Assembly: GCA_018896025.1 (NCBI GenBank)
Contig: JAHIND010000005.1
Location: forward strand, 1 to 64,000
Direction of reading: 5' to 3'
Length of the DNA: 64,000 bases
Source of the DNA: Pseudomonadota bacterium
GTDB lineage: Bacteria > Desulfobacterota > Desulfarculia > Desulfarculales > Desulfarculaceae
Shown here: piece by piece, positions 34,386-43,470 of the stretch
How the letters are laid out: every line of letters begins with the position of its first letter
How positions within the stretch are numbered: the first letter of the stretch is position 1
Notes under the pieces: generated by a model
Databases searched by the model: none
What the model saw: the letters and a program-made list of their open reading frames with translations, nothing else
Told to the model about the DNA's origin: nothing
Program-made: the position numbers and the translations under genes

Positions 34386-36014
34386 TTAGTCCCGCGCATC
34401 AGGCTGGGGCTCGCCGTCCCCGTCGGCGGCCTGCACCCGGCGCTTCTTGCGGGCCGCCTTGAGCTTGGCCGCCTTGCGGTCGCGCACCGCGCCGGTGGAA
34501 ACGTCCTCCACCGCGCTCCACCAACCCACCACCTGGCGAGCCAGGTTGCCGATCTGCTTTATCAGCTCGCCTGCGGTGTCGCGGTGCTTGAACACGAAGT
34601 GCTCGCCCTCCACGTCCACGGTGACCGTGCCGTCCAGCCTGAAGGGAGGCTCCATGCGCCCGTGGGCCAGAATCACCGAGTCGTCGGCCAACTGCACGTA
34701 GCCCAGGTTCAGGGGCACCTCGAAGCCGGGCGGCGGGCTGTAAAGCTCGGTCCAGGTGAGCAGGGTGCCCCGACCCGGCTTGAGGCTCTGCACCTGGAGC
34801 AAGGGGCGGCTGGGGGCCAGGGTGGGCTGGTACTCCAGCTCCTCGGGCACCTGCCAGGTTCGCTTGCGGTCGGTGCGGGTGAGGATGGTCACCAGGTTGT
34901 TGTTGGCCAGGCCGCCGATGGACTGGGCCAGGCCCACGTCCACCTTGGGTAGCTGACGCGAGGCCTCCACCTGGCCGTTCATCTGCCAGGCCAGCTCCAC
35001 CACCTGGGCCAGGCCCGAAGCCCCCACCGGGTGGCCCCTGGCCTTGAGCCCGCCCGAAGCGTTGATGGGCAGGCGGCCATCGCGGCCGGTCTCGCCCTCC
35101 AGGGCCGCCTTCCAGCCCTCGCCCGCCGCGAAGAAGCCCAGGTCCTCGCTGCCGATGATCTCGAAGATGGTGAAGGCGTCGTGCACCTCGGCCAGGTCGA
35201 TGTCCGCCGGACCCAGCCCGGCCATCTTGTAGGCCTTTTGGGCCGCCTGCTTGGTGGAGTTGAAGGAAGTGAATGACCCCCGGCGGCCCACGGCCAGGGT
35301 GTCGGTGGCATGTCCCACTCCCACCAGGTTGAGCAGGGCGGGGCGGCTACTTAGCACCATGGCCGCCGCGCCGTCGCTGATGGGCGCGCAGTCGTAGATG
35401 CGCAGAGGATCGGCCACCATGCGGCTGGCCAGGTACTTGTCGATGTCGATGGCCTTTTGGAACTGGGCGTAGGGGTTCAGGGCCCCCCCGGCGTGGTTTT
35501 TGATGGCCACCGCGCCCAGGGCCCGGCTAAGGGTCTGTTCGTCCAACTCGCCCTCAAAGGCGTAGCGCCGGGCGATCATGGCCGCCAGGGCGGGCATGGT
35601 GGCCCCGTAGCTGCGTTCCACCCGGTCGATGACCCGGGCCAGGATGCGGGTGGTCTCGGTGGTGGGCAGATGGGTCATCTTTTCGCCCGCCACCACCAGG
35701 GCGTTTTGCACGTAGCCGCTGGCCACGGCGTAAAAGGCGCTCTCCAAGACCGCCGCCCCGGTGCTGCTGGCCGTCTCCACCCGCGAGGCCGGGGTGCCCG
35801 GCAGGCCCAGCTGGTCGGTGAGCACCGCGGCCAGGTTGGAGTCGCCGGTGAACTCGCCGGGGTCCATGACCCCCAGATACACCGCGTCCACCGCCTCCAA
35901 CTCGGCCTGGTTCAGGGCCGCCTGAGCGGCCTCGATCATCATCTGCTCCAGGCTGTCGCTGCGCTTTCCGAACCTGCCCAGCGCCGCGCCTGCTATGAAA
36001 ACCGGATTGGCCAT
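34386..36014 (-). CDS. Thiolase fused to a DUF35 OB-fold domain
   Basis: 542 residues. Residues 1-385 are a SCP-x/archaeal-type thiolase (FIAGAALGRFGKRSD, EVHDAFTIFEIIG, NASGGLKARGHPVGASG). Residues about 395-500 are a DUF35-like OB domain (GRGTLLTWTELYSPPPGFEVPLNLGYVQL). Thiolase-DUF35 pairs are usually separate genes; here they are one. The nucleophile block, usually ETACASG, reads ETASSTG at 80-86, so the active-site Cys appears replaced by Ser83, and the second Cys is also absent (AQSIGGLAN). A retro-aldolase or non-catalytic role is therefore possible. ATG 36014 is preferred over the GTG three codons upstream because GAAGAAG then serves as ribosome-binding site. The C-terminal tail is Lys/Arg-rich. 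Confidence 0.83.
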   Translation of the reverse strand: MANPVFIAGAALGRFGKRSDSLEQMMIEAAQAALNQAELEAVDAVYLGVMDPGEFTGDSNLAAVLTDQLGLPGTPASRVETASSTGAAVLESAFYAVASGYVQNALVVAGEKMTHLPTTETTRILARVIDRVERSYGATMPALAAMIARRYAFEGELDEQTLSRALGAVAIKNHAGGALNPYAQFQKAIDIDKYLASRMVADPLRIYDCAPISDGAAAMVLSSRPALLNLVGVGHATDTLAVGRRGSFTSFNSTKQAAQKAYKMAGLGPADIDLAEVHDAFTIFEIIGSEDLGFFAAGEGWKAALEGETGRDGRLPINASGGLKARGHPVGASGLAQVVELAWQMNGQVEASRQLPKVDVGLAQSIGGLANNNLVTILTRTDRKRTWQVPEELEYQPTLAPSRPLLQVQSLKPGRGTLLTWTELYSPPPGFEVPLNLGYVQLADDSVILAHGRMEPPFRLDGTVTVDVEGEHFVFKHRDTAGELIKQIGNLARQVVGWWSAVEDVSTGAVRDRKAAKLKAARKKRRVQAADGDGEPQPDARD

Positions 36015-36221
36015 CTTCTTCACCGTGAACTTATGAATTCCCTGACAAGTTGCGCTCTTATTTTATGTTAGCACCGCCACGCCGGGAGCCAAGGGAAATC
36101 GGACCAGCGCCGCGCCGCGCGGGACTCCCGACCGCTGAGCCCAAAATGCCTCTTACCAGAACCGGTTGCCTACGGTAAGCTAGGTTTTAATTGAGACTAA
36201 CCATAACTAGTCAGGATAGAG

Positions 36222-37106
36222 ATGAAATCAGGCTTCGTGGCCATAATCGGCGCGCCCAACGTGGGCAAGTCCACCTTCCTCAACAAGGCCTTGGGTTTCA
36301 AGCTGGCCATCACCAGCGACAAGCCCCAGACCACCCGGCATCGTTTGTTGGGGGTGCACAACCTGCCCGAGGCCCAGATCATATTCCTGGACACCCCCGG
36401 CATCCACGCGGCCAAGAACGCCCTGAACCGGCGCATGGTGGCCACCGCCATGGACGCCCTGAGCGACGTGGACGCGGTGCTGTTCATGGCCGAGATCACC
36501 GCCAAGGGCATGGAGCGGGCCCAGGCCCTGGCCCCCCGCCTGACCCAAGCCAACAGCCCGGTGATCCTGGCCCTCAACAAGATCGACCTGTTACCCAAGA
36601 AAGAGGCCCTGTTGCCGTTGTTGTCACGGGCCGCCCAGTGGGGCGATTGGAAAGCCCTGGTGCCCATCAGCGCCCAGAACGGCGACGGAGTGGATAATCT
36701 GTTGGCCGAGCTGACCCAGGTCCTGCCCGAGGGACCGGCCTTGTTCCCCCCGGACGTCATCACCGACCTGCCCATGCGCTTTTTGGCCTCGGAGCTGATC
36801 CGCGAAAAGGTCTTCCGCCTCACCGGCCAGGAGGTGCCCTACTCCACCGCCGTGACCGTGGACCAGTATTTGGAGCCCGAGGAGGAGGGCCGGCCGGTGG
36901 CCATCACCGCCACCATCCACGTGGAGCGCCAGGGCCACAAGGGCATCATCATCGGCAAGGGCGGGGCCATGGTCAAAAAGATCGGCACCCAGGCCCGCAT
37001 GGACCTGGAAAAGCTCATCGGCCAACAGGTGTTTTTGGACCTGATGGTCCGGGTGGAGCCCAAATGGTCCCGCCAGGAGCAGGGCCTCAAGAAGATGGGG
37101 TATTAG
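36222..37106 (+). CDS. era: GTPase Era
   Basis: 294-residue essential GTPase needed for 16S rRNA maturation and 30S assembly. The G domain has GAPNVGKSTFLNKALG (residues 9-24), DTPGIHAAKN and NKIDLL. The KH domain at the C-terminus has HVERQGHKGIIIGKGGAMVKKIG. The length is normal. It is transcribed alone here, without rnc or recO beside it, and closed by a strong terminator. Confidence 0.97.
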   Translation: MKSGFVAIIGAPNVGKSTFLNKALGFKLAITSDKPQTTRHRLLGVHNLPEAQIIFLDTPGIHAAKNALNRRMVATAMDALSDVDAVLFMAEITAKGMERAQALAPRLTQANSPVILALNKIDLLPKKEALLPLLSRAAQWGDWKALVPISAQNGDGVDNLLAELTQVLPEGPALFPPDVITDLPMRFLASELIREKVFRLTGQEVPYSTAVTVDQYLEPEEEGRPVAITATIHVERQGHKGIIIGKGGAMVKKIGTQARMDLEKLIGQQVFLDLMVRVEPKWSRQEQGLKKMGY

Positions 37107-37139
37107 GCGCGAGGCGTCTGACTAAATAGTGCGAACGAC

Positions 37140-37179
37140 TTTCCCGCGCCGGAGGAGCCTCCGGCGCGGGAAATTTTTT
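37140..37179 (+). terminator. Rho-independent terminator after era
   Basis: Perfect 16-bp stem TTTCCCGCGCCGGAGG / CCTCCGGCGCGGGAAA with a 2-base loop, followed by seven T. Its tail reaches the end of the convergent DUF4412-like gene. Confidence 0.92.
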
Positions 37180-38071
37180 ACCATTTGAAAAGCTTCTTCA
37201 CCGCGTCCAGGCCCTCTTTCACCGGGTCGGCCTGGCCGTCCTTCTGGGCCGGGGCGGAGGTGGACTCGCCGGAGGCGGGGGGCGCCTGTTGGCTCTGCTC
37301 CTGCTGGGCCTGGCGGGAGGCGTCCTGCATGGCCTGGTTCTGCTTCTTGCCGAAGTCCGGGTCCTTGAGCATGTCCATGACCTGCTTGGCCATTTTGCGC
37401 TGTTGGTCGTCGGCCTCTTGGTTGAACACCGGCTTGATGCCCGCGGGCGGCTGAAGCATGTCCGAAGGCACCGGCACCCCGGTCTTGACCTCCGTGGCCA
37501 CCATGTTCATCTGCATGCCCATGATGCTGCCCTCTTGCTTGAGCACCACGTGCTTGTCCTTCCAGGTGTAGCTGGTCAGGCCCATGACGCTGACGATCTC
37601 CACCGGATGGTTCATGAAGGTGCCCTGCTTGATCTCGGGCTTGCCGCCGCCCATGGCGGCCAGGAAGTTGCCCGCCATCTCTTCGGCGTTTTTCTTGACC
37701 CGCTTTTTCTCGGCCGGGGTGAGTTTCTCGTACTCCTGAGCCATGTAGGTCATGGAGTTGCCGGTGTAATATGCCTCTTTCTTGCCCAGGTCCACGGTGG
37801 TGATGCGCTGGGGATCGGTGATTATGATGGTGTTGTCCTCGCTGCCGAAGCCCAGGATCTTGGTGGCCACCTGCTTGTGCTCGGCCCGGACGTTCCCCTT
37901 GAAATAGACCGTGGACTGGCCCTTCTGGGTGCCCGAGTAAGCGTATTTGATGATGGCGGATTTGAAGGGCGGCGCCAACTTGAAGGGGTTGTCGGCGGCG
38001 AACGCCGGAAAGGCCCAGGCCAGGATCAAGGCCATGGCGGCCAGGGCCAGGCAAGCTCTGTCAAACCTCAT
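37178..38071 (-). CDS. DUF4412-like secreted protein
   Basis: 297 residues. The signal peptide ends AFPAFA, and the mature domain of about 190 residues resembles DUF4412 (AIIKYAYSGTQKGQSTVYFKG, TIIITDPQRITTVDLGKKEAYY, QGTFMNHPVEIVSVMGLTSYTWK). The last 80 residues are a Gln/Ala/Lys-rich low-complexity helix (QNQAMQDASRQAQQEQSQQ). It is probably periplasmic or bound to the outer membrane; no biochemical role is known. It is convergent with era. Confidence 0.72.
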   Translation of the reverse strand: MRFDRACLALAAMALILAWAFPAFAADNPFKLAPPFKSAIIKYAYSGTQKGQSTVYFKGNVRAEHKQVATKILGFGSEDNTIIITDPQRITTVDLGKKEAYYTGNSMTYMAQEYEKLTPAEKKRVKKNAEEMAGNFLAAMGGGKPEIKQGTFMNHPVEIVSVMGLTSYTWKDKHVVLKQEGSIMGMQMNMVATEVKTGVPVPSDMLQPPAGIKPVFNQEADDQQRKMAKQVMDMLKDPDFGKKQNQAMQDASRQAQQEQSQQAPPASGESTSAPAQKDGQADPVKEGLDAVKKLFKW

Positions 38072-38246
38072 GATCGATCGCTCCTAAGATTTCCTGTTGT
38101 GGATTGAGTGCGGGCCCGACTATTGGTTTTAACGGTTCCCATGCTAGGGATAATTCCTGATAAAGGCAAGGTATATCAAAAGCCCTCACTTTACGCATCT
38201 GACGAGCGCTTGTGTTAATCTGGCCCTATATCTAGGAGAAAAAGCC

Positions 38247-39287
38247 ATGCACGAGGCCATGCTCTACGACAAAATGAGCAATCACGACAAGGTGCGCTGC
38301 CGCTTGTGCGCCCATGGCTGCCTCATCGACGAGGGCAAACGGGGCATCTGTCAGGTGCGCGAAAACCAAGGGGGCACCCTCTATTCCCTGGTCTACGGCA
38401 AGCCCATCGCGGGCAACCCGGACCCCATAGAGAAAAAGCCGCTTTTCCACTTTTTGCCCGGCTCCAGCAGCTACTCCATCGCCACCATCGGCTGCAACTT
38501 CCAGTGCGCCTTTTGCCAGAACTGGGACATAAGCCAGTACACCCGGGAAGGGGGCAAGGACATTCCCGGCGGCGGGCCGGGCGGGGCGGAAGTGTCGCCG
38601 GAGCAGATCGTGGCCGCGGCCAAAAAGGCGGGCTGCGCCTCCATCGCCTACACCTACACCGAGCCCACCATCTACTTTGAATACGCCTTTGACTGCATGA
38701 AGCTGGCCCATGAGGCGGGGCTAAAGAACGTGTTCGTGACCAACGGCTACGAGTCGGCCGACTGCCTGGAAAAATGCAAGGGCCTTTTGGACGCGGCCAA
38801 CGTGGACCTCAAGGCCATGAGCGAGGGCTTTTACCGCCGCGAATGCAAGGCCTCCCTGCAGCCGGTGCTGGACACCCTGAAACGCATGCGCCAGGCGGGC
38901 ATCTGGCTGGAGGTGACCACCTTGCTCATCCCCGGCAAGAACGACTCGCCCCTGGAGCTGACCAAGCTGGCCCGCTTCATCGCCAAGGAGCTTTCCACCG
39001 AGGTACCCTGGCACATCAGCGCCTACACCCCCCGCTACAAGTACGCCGAGGGCGGCCCGGAGCGTACCCCGGTGGCCACCCTGGAGATGGCCATGGGCCT
39101 GGGTTTGCAGGCGGGGCTGGGCTTCGTGTATCCGGGCAACCTCTTCGGCCACGAGGGCGAGAGCACCAAGTGCCCCGCCTGCGGTGAGAAGATCATCGGC
39201 CGCCGGGGCTACTCGGTGAACGACCAGGTGGCCAAGACCGGGCTGTGCCCCTCCTGCTCCCAGCCCATCGCCGGGGTGTGGAGCTGA
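38247..39287 (+). CDS. amrS: AmmeMemoRadiSam system radical SAM enzyme
   Basis: 346 residues. The radical SAM cluster Cys are C83, C87 and C90 (IGCNFQCAFCQNWDISQYT). An N-terminal Cys set (CRLCAHGCLIDEGKRGICQV) and a C-terminal zinc-ribbon-like CPACGEKI...CPSCSQPI are typical of AmrS. The usual partners AMMECR1 and Memo are not adjacent. Substrate and reaction of the system are not established. The stop overlaps the radC start by one base, making amrS the head of an amrS-radC-pyrF unit. Confidence 0.93.
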   Translation: MHEAMLYDKMSNHDKVRCRLCAHGCLIDEGKRGICQVRENQGGTLYSLVYGKPIAGNPDPIEKKPLFHFLPGSSSYSIATIGCNFQCAFCQNWDISQYTREGGKDIPGGGPGGAEVSPEQIVAAAKKAGCASIAYTYTEPTIYFEYAFDCMKLAHEAGLKNVFVTNGYESADCLEKCKGLLDAANVDLKAMSEGFYRRECKASLQPVLDTLKRMRQAGIWLEVTTLLIPGKNDSPLELTKLARFIAKELSTEVPWHISAYTPRYKYAEGGPERTPVATLEMAMGLGLQAGLGFVYPGNLFGHEGESTKCPACGEKIIGRRGYSVNDQVAKTGLCPSCSQPIAGVWS

Positions 39288-40021
39288 TGGGGGCCCCGCC
39301 CCACCCCGGCGCGGGCCACCGCGAGCGCCTGCGGGACAAGTTCCTGGCCCACGGCCTGGGCAAGTTCACCGACGAGGAGGCCCTGGAGCTGCTCCTGACC
39401 CTGGCCACCCCCCGGCAGGACTGCAAGCAGCAGGCTAGGAGCATGCTGAAGGAACTGGGCAGCCTGCGCGCGGTGCTGGAGGCCCCGCCCGTTGAGTTGG
39501 CCAAGATAAAGGGCATCGGCCCCAAGAACATCCTGGGGCTAAAGCTGGTGCCCGCCGTGGCCCGGCGCTATCTGGAGGACCGGCTCATGGACGGAGCCGC
39601 CCTGGGCGACCCCACCCAGGCGGCGGAGTATCTGCTGCTCACCATGGGGCCCTTGAAACAGGAGGTGTTCCGGGTTCTTCTGCTGGACAGCCGCCGCCGG
39701 GTGCTGGCCAGCGAGGACCTGTTCAGCGGGACCCTGAACCAGGCGGTGGTCTATCCCCGGGAGGTGGTGGCCAAAGCCCTGGCCGCCGGGGCCGCCGAGG
39801 TGGTGGCCGCCCACAACCACCCCGGCGGCGACCCCACCCCCAGCGCGGCGGACCGCCGCTTGACCCGTCAGCTATACTTTGCCTGCCGGGGGGTGGGCCT
39901 CACGCTCCTGGACCACCTGGTGGTGGGGCGCGACAGCCTGTACAGCTTCCGGGAGCAGGGCGAAATGGTCCTGCTGGCCAGGGAATACGATGCCATGAAT
40001 CTGGAGGAGATGGCCCCATGA
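39287..40021 (+). CDS. radC: RadC-family JAB/MPN domain protein
   Basis: 244 residues. The N-terminal helix-hairpin-helix region (ELAKIKGIGPKNILGLKLVPAVARR) is followed by the JAMM metalloprotease-like domain, with metal ligands in AAHNHPGGDPTPSAADRRLT and the preceding Glu. RadC was once called a DNA repair protein, but its function is unproven. The ATG overlaps the amrS stop (TGATG), and its own stop overlaps the pyrF start. Confidence 0.93.
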   Translation: MGAPPHPGAGHRERLRDKFLAHGLGKFTDEEALELLLTLATPRQDCKQQARSMLKELGSLRAVLEAPPVELAKIKGIGPKNILGLKLVPAVARRYLEDRLMDGAALGDPTQAAEYLLLTMGPLKQEVFRVLLLDSRRRVLASEDLFSGTLNQAVVYPREVVAKALAAGAAEVVAAHNHPGGDPTPSAADRRLTRQLYFACRGVGLTLLDHLVVGRDSLYSFREQGEMVLLAREYDAMNLEEMAP

Positions 40022-40731
40022 CCCCACGCGACCGCTTGATATTCGCCCTGGATGTGGCCACGGCTGACGAGGCCGAGAGTTTGGTGCGCCTGCTGGCCCC
40101 GGAGGTGGGGGTGTTCAAGGTTGGGTTGGAGCTGTTTGTCAGCGCCGGGCCGGAGGTGGTCAGCCGGGTGCGCCGGGCCGGGGCCAAGGCCATCTTCCTG
40201 GACCTGAAACTGCACGACATCCCGGCCACCATGCGGGCCGCCGCCCGTTCGGCGGTGGGTCTCGGGGTGGACCTCATCACCTGCCACGCCGACCAGGCGG
40301 GCATCTTCGCGGACATGGACCTGGGCAGGGCGCGCCTGCTGGGGGTCACCGTGCTCACCAGCCTGGGCGGCGAAGAGCTGAAGGCCATGGGCTATCCGCC
40401 GGAGCTGTGCGATCCCCAGGCCCTGGTGCTGCGGCGGGCCTCCCTGGCCCTGGCCGCGGGCTGCGCCGGGGTGGTGTGCTCCGGCCTGGAGGCGGGCGCG
40501 GTGCGGGGCCTGCTGGGTCCAGAAGCGCTCGTCGTCTGCCCCGGCATCCGCCCGGCCAGCGGCGAGGTGCACGACCAGAAGCGGGTGATGACCCCAGAGA
40601 GGGCCATGGCCGCCGGAGCCAGCCACATCGTGGTGGGCCGCCCCATCCGCACCGCACCGGACCCGGTGGCCGCCGCCCAGGCCATGGTTCAGGGCATCGC
40701 GGCGGGTCTGGCCCAGCGCCCCCCTGCTTGA
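40018..40731 (+). CDS. pyrF: Orotidine 5'-phosphate decarboxylase
   Basis: 237 residues, last step of UMP synthesis. The TIM barrel has RLIFALDVATADEA, FKVGLELFVSAGP, the catalytic IFLDLKLHDIPATM (Lys and two Asp), and the phosphate-binding HIVVGRPIRTA near the end. It is full length. The ATG overlaps the radC stop by 4 bases. Confidence 0.97.
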   Translation: MTPRDRLIFALDVATADEAESLVRLLAPEVGVFKVGLELFVSAGPEVVSRVRRAGAKAIFLDLKLHDIPATMRAAARSAVGLGVDLITCHADQAGIFADMDLGRARLLGVTVLTSLGGEELKAMGYPPELCDPQALVLRRASLALAAGCAGVVCSGLEAGAVRGLLGPEALVVCPGIRPASGEVHDQKRVMTPERAMAAGASHIVVGRPIRTAPDPVAAAQAMVQGIAAGLAQRPPA

Positions 40732-40790
40732 CTGCATATGGGGCCGCTGGTAGAGTTTAATCGCATTGCTGGAAGGTTAAGGGGTGTCCC

Positions 40791-41165
40791 GTGGCCGAGG
40801 TTATCGACCTTCAAGGGCGCAAAAGCAAGGATCGGCGCATAGCCGAAGGAAGGGCCCGCCGCCGGGCTCAGGCCGTGGCAGGTTCGCTCAACTGCGGCTT
40901 ATGCCCCAGGCGTTGCGCCCACTGCGGCCAGCCCGCCGAGTTCATGACCCCGCCGCCGATGGACGCCCCCTACCCCTTCTGCGAGGTTTGCCAAGAAGAG
41001 TACGAGGCGTTTCGCCGTATGGAAAAGGGGAGTGAGCCCGAGGCCTTTTGGCACACTCCCCAATGGGCAGGCACCTGGCGCACTTGGTTGGCCCATATGC
41101 AGGCCAATCAGGAATTCCGGGGATCGCCCGCCTTCCTGAAGCTCATGGAGGAACACCTGGACTGA
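40791..41165 (+). CDS. Hypothetical protein with zinc-ribbon-like Cys pairs
   Basis: 124 residues. A basic N-terminus (RKSKDRRIAEGRARRRAQ) precedes Cys motifs CGLCPRRCAHCGQP and FCEVCQEEY, which could bind zinc. The C-terminal half is Trp-rich (HTPQWAGTWRTWLAHM). No family is recognised. It begins with GTG behind AAGGTTAAGGGGTG. It lies between pyrF and tatA on the same strand, probably in the same transcript. Confidence 0.75.
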   Translation: MAEVIDLQGRKSKDRRIAEGRARRRAQAVAGSLNCGLCPRRCAHCGQPAEFMTPPPMDAPYPFCEVCQEEYEAFRRMEKGSEPEAFWHTPQWAGTWRTWLAHMQANQEFRGSPAFLKLMEEHLD

Positions 41166-41204
41166 GGGCCGTGAAGGCATCTCACCTGGGAGGAGGCTAA
41201 GGTT

Positions 41205-41411
41205 ATGATCGGCGGGATAGGCATTCCCGAACTTCTAATCATCCTGGTCATTGTCCTTTTGATCTTCGGGGCGGGCAAGCTGCCTCAAATCGGAGGCAAC
41301 CTTGGCAAGGCCATCAAGAACTTCAAGGGCGGGGTAAAGGAAGACGGGGCCGAAGAGTTGAACTCGGCCAAGTCCGAGCGCCTTGAGGAAAAAAAGACCG
41401 AAAAAAGCTAG
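41205..41411 (+). CDS. tatA: Twin-arginine translocase subunit TatA/TatE
   Basis: 68 residues. N-terminal membrane helix [26 protein letters not shown] with the invariant FGAGKLP hinge and an amphipathic helix [14 protein letters not shown], then a charged tail. It forms the pore of the Tat system for folded proteins. ATG 41205 follows GGGAGGAGGCTAAGG. tatC is not nearby. Confidence 0.95.
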   Translation: MIGGIGIPELLIILVIVLLIFGAGKLPQIGGNLGKAIKNFKGGVKEDGAEELNSAKSERLEEKKTEKS

Positions 41412-41464
41412 CCCCCCTCCCTCGCGACAATTTCAGGCCGCCGCGCACCACACAGCGCGGCGGC

Positions 41465-42613
41465 CTATCTTTTGCCCGGAACCCGGCCCGGCCCACCGCC
41501 GAGCAGCAGGCGGTCGAGCCCCAGACCGGCCAAAAATACCAGGCAGCACAGGGGCCTGGTGAGGAAGCGGCCATCCGAGGCCACCCAGGTGAGGGCCGCC
41601 ACCACCGCCGCCACCACCAGGAAACCCCACACCAGACAGGCCTCGCCCCGCTGCCCCTTGCCGCGCCAGGTGCCCCAGGCGGCCAGCAGGTACAGGGCCA
41701 AGGCCAGCCCCGGCGCGGCGACGCTGTACCACAGGGGATGGTGGGGCGGGTAGGCGTAGAACAGCAGCCAAAACACCCGCAGACCCATGAGTTCCAGCAG
41801 CCAGGCGGGGTGGCTGACGGCGACCAGCCAATAAAAATGGGCTGGGCTCGTGGCCGTGATGGCGGCCAGCCCCGGCGGCGGGGCCAGACTGGACATGCCC
41901 CACATCACCACCCCCTGCCGGAGAAAGTTCATCATGTCTTGGGCCCCGGCGGCCGCGACCATGTCCTGGCCCAGGGCCAGGGCGGCGGTCAAGGCGGCCA
42001 CCGCGCCCGCGGCCGACCAGCGCCGCCGCCAGGCCAGGTAGATGAGCGGCGGCAGCAAAAACATGAACCCCTCCGAGCGCAGCAGGCCCAACCAGGCCCC
42101 GGCGGCCAGGAGCAGGGCCAGGGCCCAGGCACGGCGGGGCAGCATGAGGGTGGCGGCCATGATCATCACCAGCATGCTGTCGGCCGGGCCGTCGCAGAGG
42201 ATATAGAGGTTCCAGCGCTGGAGGTTGGGCAAAAGCAGGTAGATGAGCCCTCCCAGCAGGGCGGCCCGGCGGCCCCACAAGGGAGCCAGGGCCACATAGG
42301 CCATCCCGGCGGCGGCCAGCGAAAGCAGGCACTGCGCCAGGGCCGCCACCTGGATTCCCGCCAGCAGGTCCAGGCCCCGGCGTTGCAGCCAGGCCAGGGA
42401 ATGGGTGTAGCCGGGGGCCAGGCGCTGCTGGCCCACCAGGGGCAGGTCCAGGTTTATCCGCTGGGCCGCGCTCAGATAGCGGAAGGAGTCCGGGGCCAGG
42501 CGGGGCCCCCCGGCCAGCCACAGGGCCCCCAGGGAAAGGACCCCGGCCAAGAGCAGGATAGCCAGGTCGCGGGCCAGGGCAGAGGAGGGTTCAGAGTCCA
42601 CGGCCCGGATCAT
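41465..42613 (-). CDS. Polytopic membrane glycosyltransferase-like protein
   Basis: 382 residues with about 9-11 membrane segments. An extracytoplasmic loop near the N-terminus holds DSFRYLSAAQRINLDLPL, which resembles the Asp-containing first loop of lipid-linked-sugar glycosyltransferases (PMT/ArnT and related). SEGFMFLLPPLIYLAWRRRW is a typical later block. The ATG at 42613 overlaps the stop of the upstream PHP phosphatase by 4 bases, so the two are coupled and probably act in polysaccharide or glycan assembly. The donor and acceptor are unknown. Confidence 0.72.
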   Translation of the reverse strand: MIRAVDSEPSSALARDLAILLLAGVLSLGALWLAGGPRLAPDSFRYLSAAQRINLDLPLVGQQRLAPGYTHSLAWLQRRGLDLLAGIQVAALAQCLLSLAAAGMAYVALAPLWGRRAALLGGLIYLLLPNLQRWNLYILCDGPADSMLVMIMAATLMLPRRAWALALLLAAGAWLGLLRSEGFMFLLPPLIYLAWRRRWSAAGAVAALTAALALGQDMVAAAGAQDMMNFLRQGVVMWGMSSLAPPPGLAAITATSPAHFYWLVAVSHPAWLLELMGLRVFWLLFYAYPPHHPLWYSVAAPGLALALYLLAAWGTWRGKGQRGEACLVWGFLVVAAVVAALTWVASDGRFLTRPLCCLVFLAGLGLDRLLLGGGPGRVPGKR

Positions 42614-43377
42614 TTGCGCCAGAAGAAGAGGCCGCGCCGCTGGGCGGGCCGGGGGGCGGGAGGAGGCTCCTCCCCGGCCAGCACCGCCTGGGGGGTGAGG
42701 CGAGTGAGCACCTCGGCGGCCCCGGCTTCGCACAAGCGCTCGGCCATCGCCGCCGCCTGGCTGAGCCCCGGCGGACGCCAGGAGGCCGAGTGGGCGTCAC
42801 TGGCCAACAGGTTCACCAGCCCCAGGCCCAGCAGGGCCTCGGCGGTCTTTTTGGGGGCCGAGCCCATCTTGCCGGTGAGGCTGGCGGCGGTCACCTGCAC
42901 CAGGCAGCCCTGGCCCACCAGGCCTTGCAGCCAGTCCCAGCTCTCGCTGCCCGCCCAGGTGCGCTCGGCATGGGCCAGGATGGGGCGCAGCCCGGCCAGG
43001 CGCAGGCTGTAGATGATATCGGGCAGCAGGCGGGGGCTGGTGTGCAGGGGGCACTCCAGGAGGAAGTAGGGGCCGCCCCCCAGGGTGGGCAACACACCCT
43101 CCCGGGCCAGGCGGGGCAAATCCGGGTCCAGGGCCACCTCGGCCCCGGCCACCAGCTCCAGGGGCAGGCCGGCGAAGGCCAACTCGGCCCGGAGCGCCTC
43201 CACCGCCTGGGAGATGTCGCCCATGGTCAGGGGGTCGCGGGCCGGATACCAGTGGGGGGTGGCGGCCATGAGCCTCACCCCGTCGTCCAGGGCCAGGCGG
43301 CACATGGCCAGGGCCTGCTCCATATCCGGGGCCCCGTCGTCCAGTCCGGGTAGCACATGGCTGTGCAGATCCAGCAA
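42610..43377 (-). CDS. CpsB/YwqE-type PHP tyrosine phosphatase
   Basis: 255 residues. The PHP metal-binding motifs are LDLHSHVLPGLDDGAPD (residues 2-18), AATPHWYPARD, FLLECPL, PILAHAERT and LASDAHS, as in the Mn-dependent tyrosine phosphatases CpsB and YwqE that control capsule polymerisation. It starts at TTG 43377 behind GGAAGGAGACACC. Its kinase partner is not nearby. It is the first gene left of the candidate replication origin and is transcribed away from it. Confidence 0.88.
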   Translation of the reverse strand: MLDLHSHVLPGLDDGAPDMEQALAMCRLALDDGVRLMAATPHWYPARDPLTMGDISQAVEALRAELAFAGLPLELVAGAEVALDPDLPRLAREGVLPTLGGGPYFLLECPLHTSPRLLPDIIYSLRLAGLRPILAHAERTWAGSESWDWLQGLVGQGCLVQVTAASLTGKMGSAPKKTAEALLGLGLVNLLASDAHSASWRPPGLSQAAAMAERLCEAGAAEVLTRLTPQAVLAGEEPPPAPRPAQRRGLFFWRK

Positions 43378-43470
43378 GGTGTCTCCTTCCAGCCGGGCGT
43401 GCGCCGCCCGCTAGTAATTGAGACTAGCACCCGCCCCGGCCCTGGGCAAGCCAAGGCGCGGCGGGCGGAG

